Shown: one piece after another, positions 7,706-9,964 of the stretch
How positions within the stretch are numbered: the first letter of the stretch is position 1
Layout of the letters: each line of letters starts with the position of its first letter
DNA from: Armatimonadota bacterium
Lineage (GTDB): Bacteria; Armatimonadota; Zipacnadia; Zipacnadales; UBA11051
Length of the DNA: 9,964 bases
Reading direction: 5' to 3'
Assembly: GCA_003542955.1 (NCBI GenBank)
Contig: DPJP01000365.1
Coordinates: 14,110 to 24,073 of the forward strand
Translations under genes and position numbers: made by a program
The notes under the pieces: generated by a model
Told to the model about the DNA's origin: nothing
The model's input: only the letters and a program-made list of their open reading frames with translations
Databases searched by the model: none

Positions 7706-9964
7706 TCACCTCCGCTCGAGGATGGTGGCTCCCAGATCGATGGTGACCCCTGACTCCGCGGTGAAGGTGAGCACCTGGCTGTTGAACTTGCGGTCTCTGT
7801 CATGAAGCGCGACGCTGTACTCAACGCCGCCGATGAAGCCCCAGAGCGCCCAAGTCCCATCCCCATCCGCGTACCCGTATGTCCGGCTGCCGGCTTCGCG
7901 CTGGCGGTTGATGATCTCCTGACAGATCATCGCAGGCGGGGTCCGGTGAAGGCTCGCTGTCATGCTGGTGACGGGACGACCGTCGGCGTCCATCGCCCGA
8001 CCGCTTGCGCCTGCGGCGGGGCCAAGCTGGAGTGTGAGTCGCCGGGCATAGTCGGGATCAACGGTAGCGCCTGCGAAGAGCGCTTCTGTGGGATGCACGG
8101 CCTGGACGTCGACCATGCCGTCTTTCGGGAGGCCCGATAGCGTGAACTCCCCGTCGACACCGGTGACGGCCGGCGTTACCGTGCTGTCGCCGAAGACCAG
8201 CGCATCGCGAACGGGGTCGCCGTTGGCATCCACAACAATCCCGGACACACTACGCCCGCGTGGGTCGAAGACGATCGGGAGCAGTTGGCGCTCCTCGCCG
8301 GGATCGAGACAGAACATCTCAGCGCCGATCTCATTCTCATTGAAGAAGAACCTGCGCAACGAGTCGCCGAGCTCTATCGTGCAATAGGTTTCCGGCGGGA
8401 TCGGCCCGATGCGCACGAAACCCTCCGCATCGCTGACGGCGCCGGGCATGGTCCGCACCATGTCGCTGTACTCGCCCAGCTCCCCTATCTTGACGCCTAC
8501 CGGCACACCCGGCACGGGCTCGCCGTCACGATTGACAACGCGGCTGAGCAGCCACGCGGCCGGTCTGAGCCGGATTTCGATGGGATCATCGATGGCGTCC
8601 GGCGTGGTGATCCCCGCCAGACTGCGGGCGATGTCGCGCGCAATGAACCCCCAGGAATGGTAGCCCTTGCGCACGATACCCTCAATGGCCTGCATGGCGA
8701 ACGCTCCGCTCTCATCACACCGCGCGCAGAAGAACTCGCGGGGGAGCACATCAACAAACCACCCGCGGTTGATGGTGCCCACCTCGGCGTCGGGGACAGG
8801 CTTCCCGTCGGCGTCTATCACGGTACCGATGACGGTCGGCTCCGTGTTGACAGTGAAGTCCATACCCTCATGGACCTCGCCACTCCCAATCCTGATGGGC
8901 CCCTCTGGGCCGTCGATAGTCCACCACAGTGGGTCCTCATCAACCCTGACCCATGGGTAAGCGCTGAGGTCACCCGGGGGGACACGCAACTCATATCGGC
9001 CTTCAGGACCGGACCATACCTCCCATGCGCGCCTGATGCGAGGGGTAGGTTCGACGACATAGGCATAAAGCCTGACGCCCCCGACCGGATCGCCGGTGTT
9101 CTTGTCGGTAAATGTGCCCCGAACGATAGCGGGCTCCGTAAGCGGGATATCCAGATTGGTGACAGTCTGGCCTGCTACGAGTTCGACCTCAGGCAGCCAG
9201 TCCGCCATGAGACCGTCCGGAGCGCCATTGACCTCCACGGTGTAGCGGCCGGGTGACAGACCCTTGAGCATGAAGCTGCCATCGGCCGCAGTCTGTGCTG
9301 CTGGGAAACTCGGCCACGAGCCGATGACGACTGAAGCATCGGCTACAGCGGCCCCATTGTACGTCACCCGCCCGGAAACGATGGCTTCGGGGCGAAGGTA
9401 GACGCGCACGCCGTCCGCATCCGCGGGAATCTGGTCCCGCGTGCGCTCTTCACATCCGTCTGCCGAGGCTTGAATGCGGATGCTCGAGCCGGGCGGGAGG
9501 TGCGGGATCGCGAATGCTCCGTTCTCACCTGCGGTCGTCGTGATTGGGCTGTCGTTTGGCAGGCTCAGCCACAATTCCGTCTGCGACCAGTGGTTCTCGT
9601 GCTCACGTGCGATCTCCGTGACGGTGACGATGGCGTTCGGTAGCGGTTCGCCTGCCGCATCGACGCAGACGCCACGGCAGGTGACCGAGTCCGTTGAGAG
9701 TTGCAGATCGACCTCGGCACCGGGTGCCATAGTAGCCCAGGTGATGCAGTGCCCGGGCCTCATCGCGGCAATGTTGACCAACTCGTATGGAGCCGCGTCG
9801 TCGACTGAGAATGAGAACGCGCCTGTGTCATCAGTTGTGTGACTGACGACCGCGCGCCGGGGCTCCGTGCTCACGTAGCTGAGGAGTGCTGTTGCACCCG
9901 CCATCGGCTCGCCATCCGGCCCGAGCACGCGACCCGAGACCGACAGCGGCGCGGCGGAGAGTGG
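7706..9964 (-). CDS. Multi-module carboxypeptidase-regulatory-like domain protein, 5' end outside the window
   Basis: The visible 752 residues are almost entirely tandem beta-sandwich modules of the carboxypeptidase regulatory-like (transthyretin/Ig-like) type. Each opens with a pattern like 'SGxVxDxxGxPVxxAxV' and continues with 'DGxFxLxGLxPGxY'. Starts lie near residues 9 ([16 protein letters not shown]), 95 ([16 protein letters not shown]), 195, 280, 377 ([16 protein letters not shown]), 471 ([15 protein letters not shown]), 572 ([17 protein letters not shown]) and 652 ([16 protein letters not shown]), so the spacing is 80-101. An internal GTG at 9928 could be taken as a start, but the module consensus already runs through the 12 codons before it, so the gene continues past 9964. 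Such arrays are mostly extracellular and act in adhesion or carbohydrate binding; some sit behind other N-terminal domains. No protease or sugar-hydrolase motif and no C-terminal sorting signal is visible. A CARC pair (413-416) lies in module five. The precise role is unknown. Confidence 0.87.
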   Translation of the reverse strand, partial: PLSAAPLSVSGRVLGPDGEPMAGATALLSYVSTEPRRAVVSHTTDDTGAFSFSVDDAAPYELVNIAAMRPGHCITWATMAPGAEVDLQLSTDSVTCRGVCVDAAGEPLPNAIVTVTEIAREHENHWSQTELWLSLPNDSPITTTAGENGAFAIPHLPPGSSIRIQASADGCEERTRDQIPADADGVRVYLRPEAIVSGRVTYNGAAVADASVVIGSWPSFPAAQTAADGSFMLKGLSPGRYTVEVNGAPDGLMADWLPEVELVAGQTVTNLDIPLTEPAIVRGTFTDKNTGDPVGGVRLYAYVVEPTPRIRRAWEVWSGPEGRYELRVPPGDLSAYPWVRVDEDPLWWTIDGPEGPIRIGSGEVHEGMDFTVNTEPTVIGTVIDADGKPVPDAEVGTINRGWFVDVLPREFFCARCDESGAFAMQAIEGIVRKGYHSWGFIARDIARSLAGITTPDAIDDPIEIRLRPAAWLLSRVVNRDGEPVPGVPVGVKIGELGEYSDMVRTMPGAVSDAEGFVRIGPIPPETYCTIELGDSLRRFFFNENEIGAEMFCLDPGEERQLLPIVFDPRGRSVSGIVVDANGDPVRDALVFGDSTVTPAVTGVDGEFTLSGLPKDGMVDVQAVHPTEALFAGATVDPDYARRLTLQLGPAAGASGRAMDADGRPVTSMTASLHRTPPAMICQEIINRQREAGSRTYGYADGDGTWALWGFIGGVEYSVALHDRDRKFNSQVLTFTAESGVTIDLGATILERR

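Noticed and set aside
6385..7746. A 453-codon open frame on the plus strand, antisense to the YyaL-type gene
   Set aside because: It mirrors the codons of a well-supported conserved protein in high-GC DNA. Its translation is rich in Arg, Gly and His, has no recognisable motif, and runs into the neighbouring gene.
7525..7866. Upstream extension of the YyaL-type gene to a start at 7866
   Set aside because: It would overlap the upstream gene by about 160 bases and add 114 unconserved residues. ATG 7524 has a well-spaced GGAG and fits the family's start.
8285..9256. A 323-codon open frame on the plus strand, antisense to the module-array gene
   Set aside because: The opposite frame shows clear repeated domain consensus throughout. 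The plus-strand translation shows none, so it is a shadow.
9926..9928. GTG as the start of the module-array protein
   Set aside because: The first module's consensus (SVSGRV) begins before it and the frame is open to the window edge, so this is an internal Val codon.

Overview
The window is high in G+C: three 60-base lines counted in the metabolic half and in the last gene gave 73%, 68% and 55-62%. It is densely packed, and every gene I can support reads on the minus strand, so the direction of travel is from 9964 down to 1. The organism is a bacterium that I cannot name with confidence. A short-type 6-phosphogluconate dehydrogenase, a Zwf with no adjacent opcA, a YyaL/SPATA20-type protein and a long array of carboxypeptidase-regulatory-like modules together would suit Planctomycetota, Armatimonadota or similar high-GC lineages. 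That placement is inference only.

In order of transcription: (1) 9964-7706 holds the 3' part of a large protein built from about eight carboxypeptidase-regulatory-like (transthyretin-fold) modules, with its N-terminus outside the window. (2) 7705-7525 is a 181-base gap without a gene. (3) 7524-5416 is a complete YyaL/DUF255 protein, a thioredoxin-like domain followed by an (alpha/alpha)6 glycosidase-like domain. (4) 5415-5322 is a short leader. (5) 5321-3336 is transketolase, tkt. (6) 3335-3066 is a 270-base non-coding gap with a G-rich heptad repeat directly after the tkt stop and several inverted repeats. (7) 3065-2160 is gnd, (8) 2157-676 is zwf and (9) 691-1 is pgl, cut by the window edge.

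gnd, zwf and pgl are two bases apart or overlapping, so they are almost certainly one transcription unit. They encode the whole oxidative pentose phosphate branch: glucose-6-phosphate to 6-phosphogluconolactone (Zwf), to 6-phosphogluconate (Pgl), to ribulose-5-phosphate plus CO2 (Gnd). Transketolase, just upstream, returns the pentoses to glycolytic sugars. The group would supply NADPH, ribose-5-phosphate and erythrose-4-phosphate. The YyaL protein and the module-array protein share the strand but have no demonstrated role in this pathway.

I did not find mobile elements, CRISPR, tRNA or rRNA genes, or a new multi-gene system. The points most worth checking are the predicted G-quadruplex after tkt, the NADP-like cofactor loop in a short-type Gnd, the structured tkt-gnd gap, and the truncated module-array protein.
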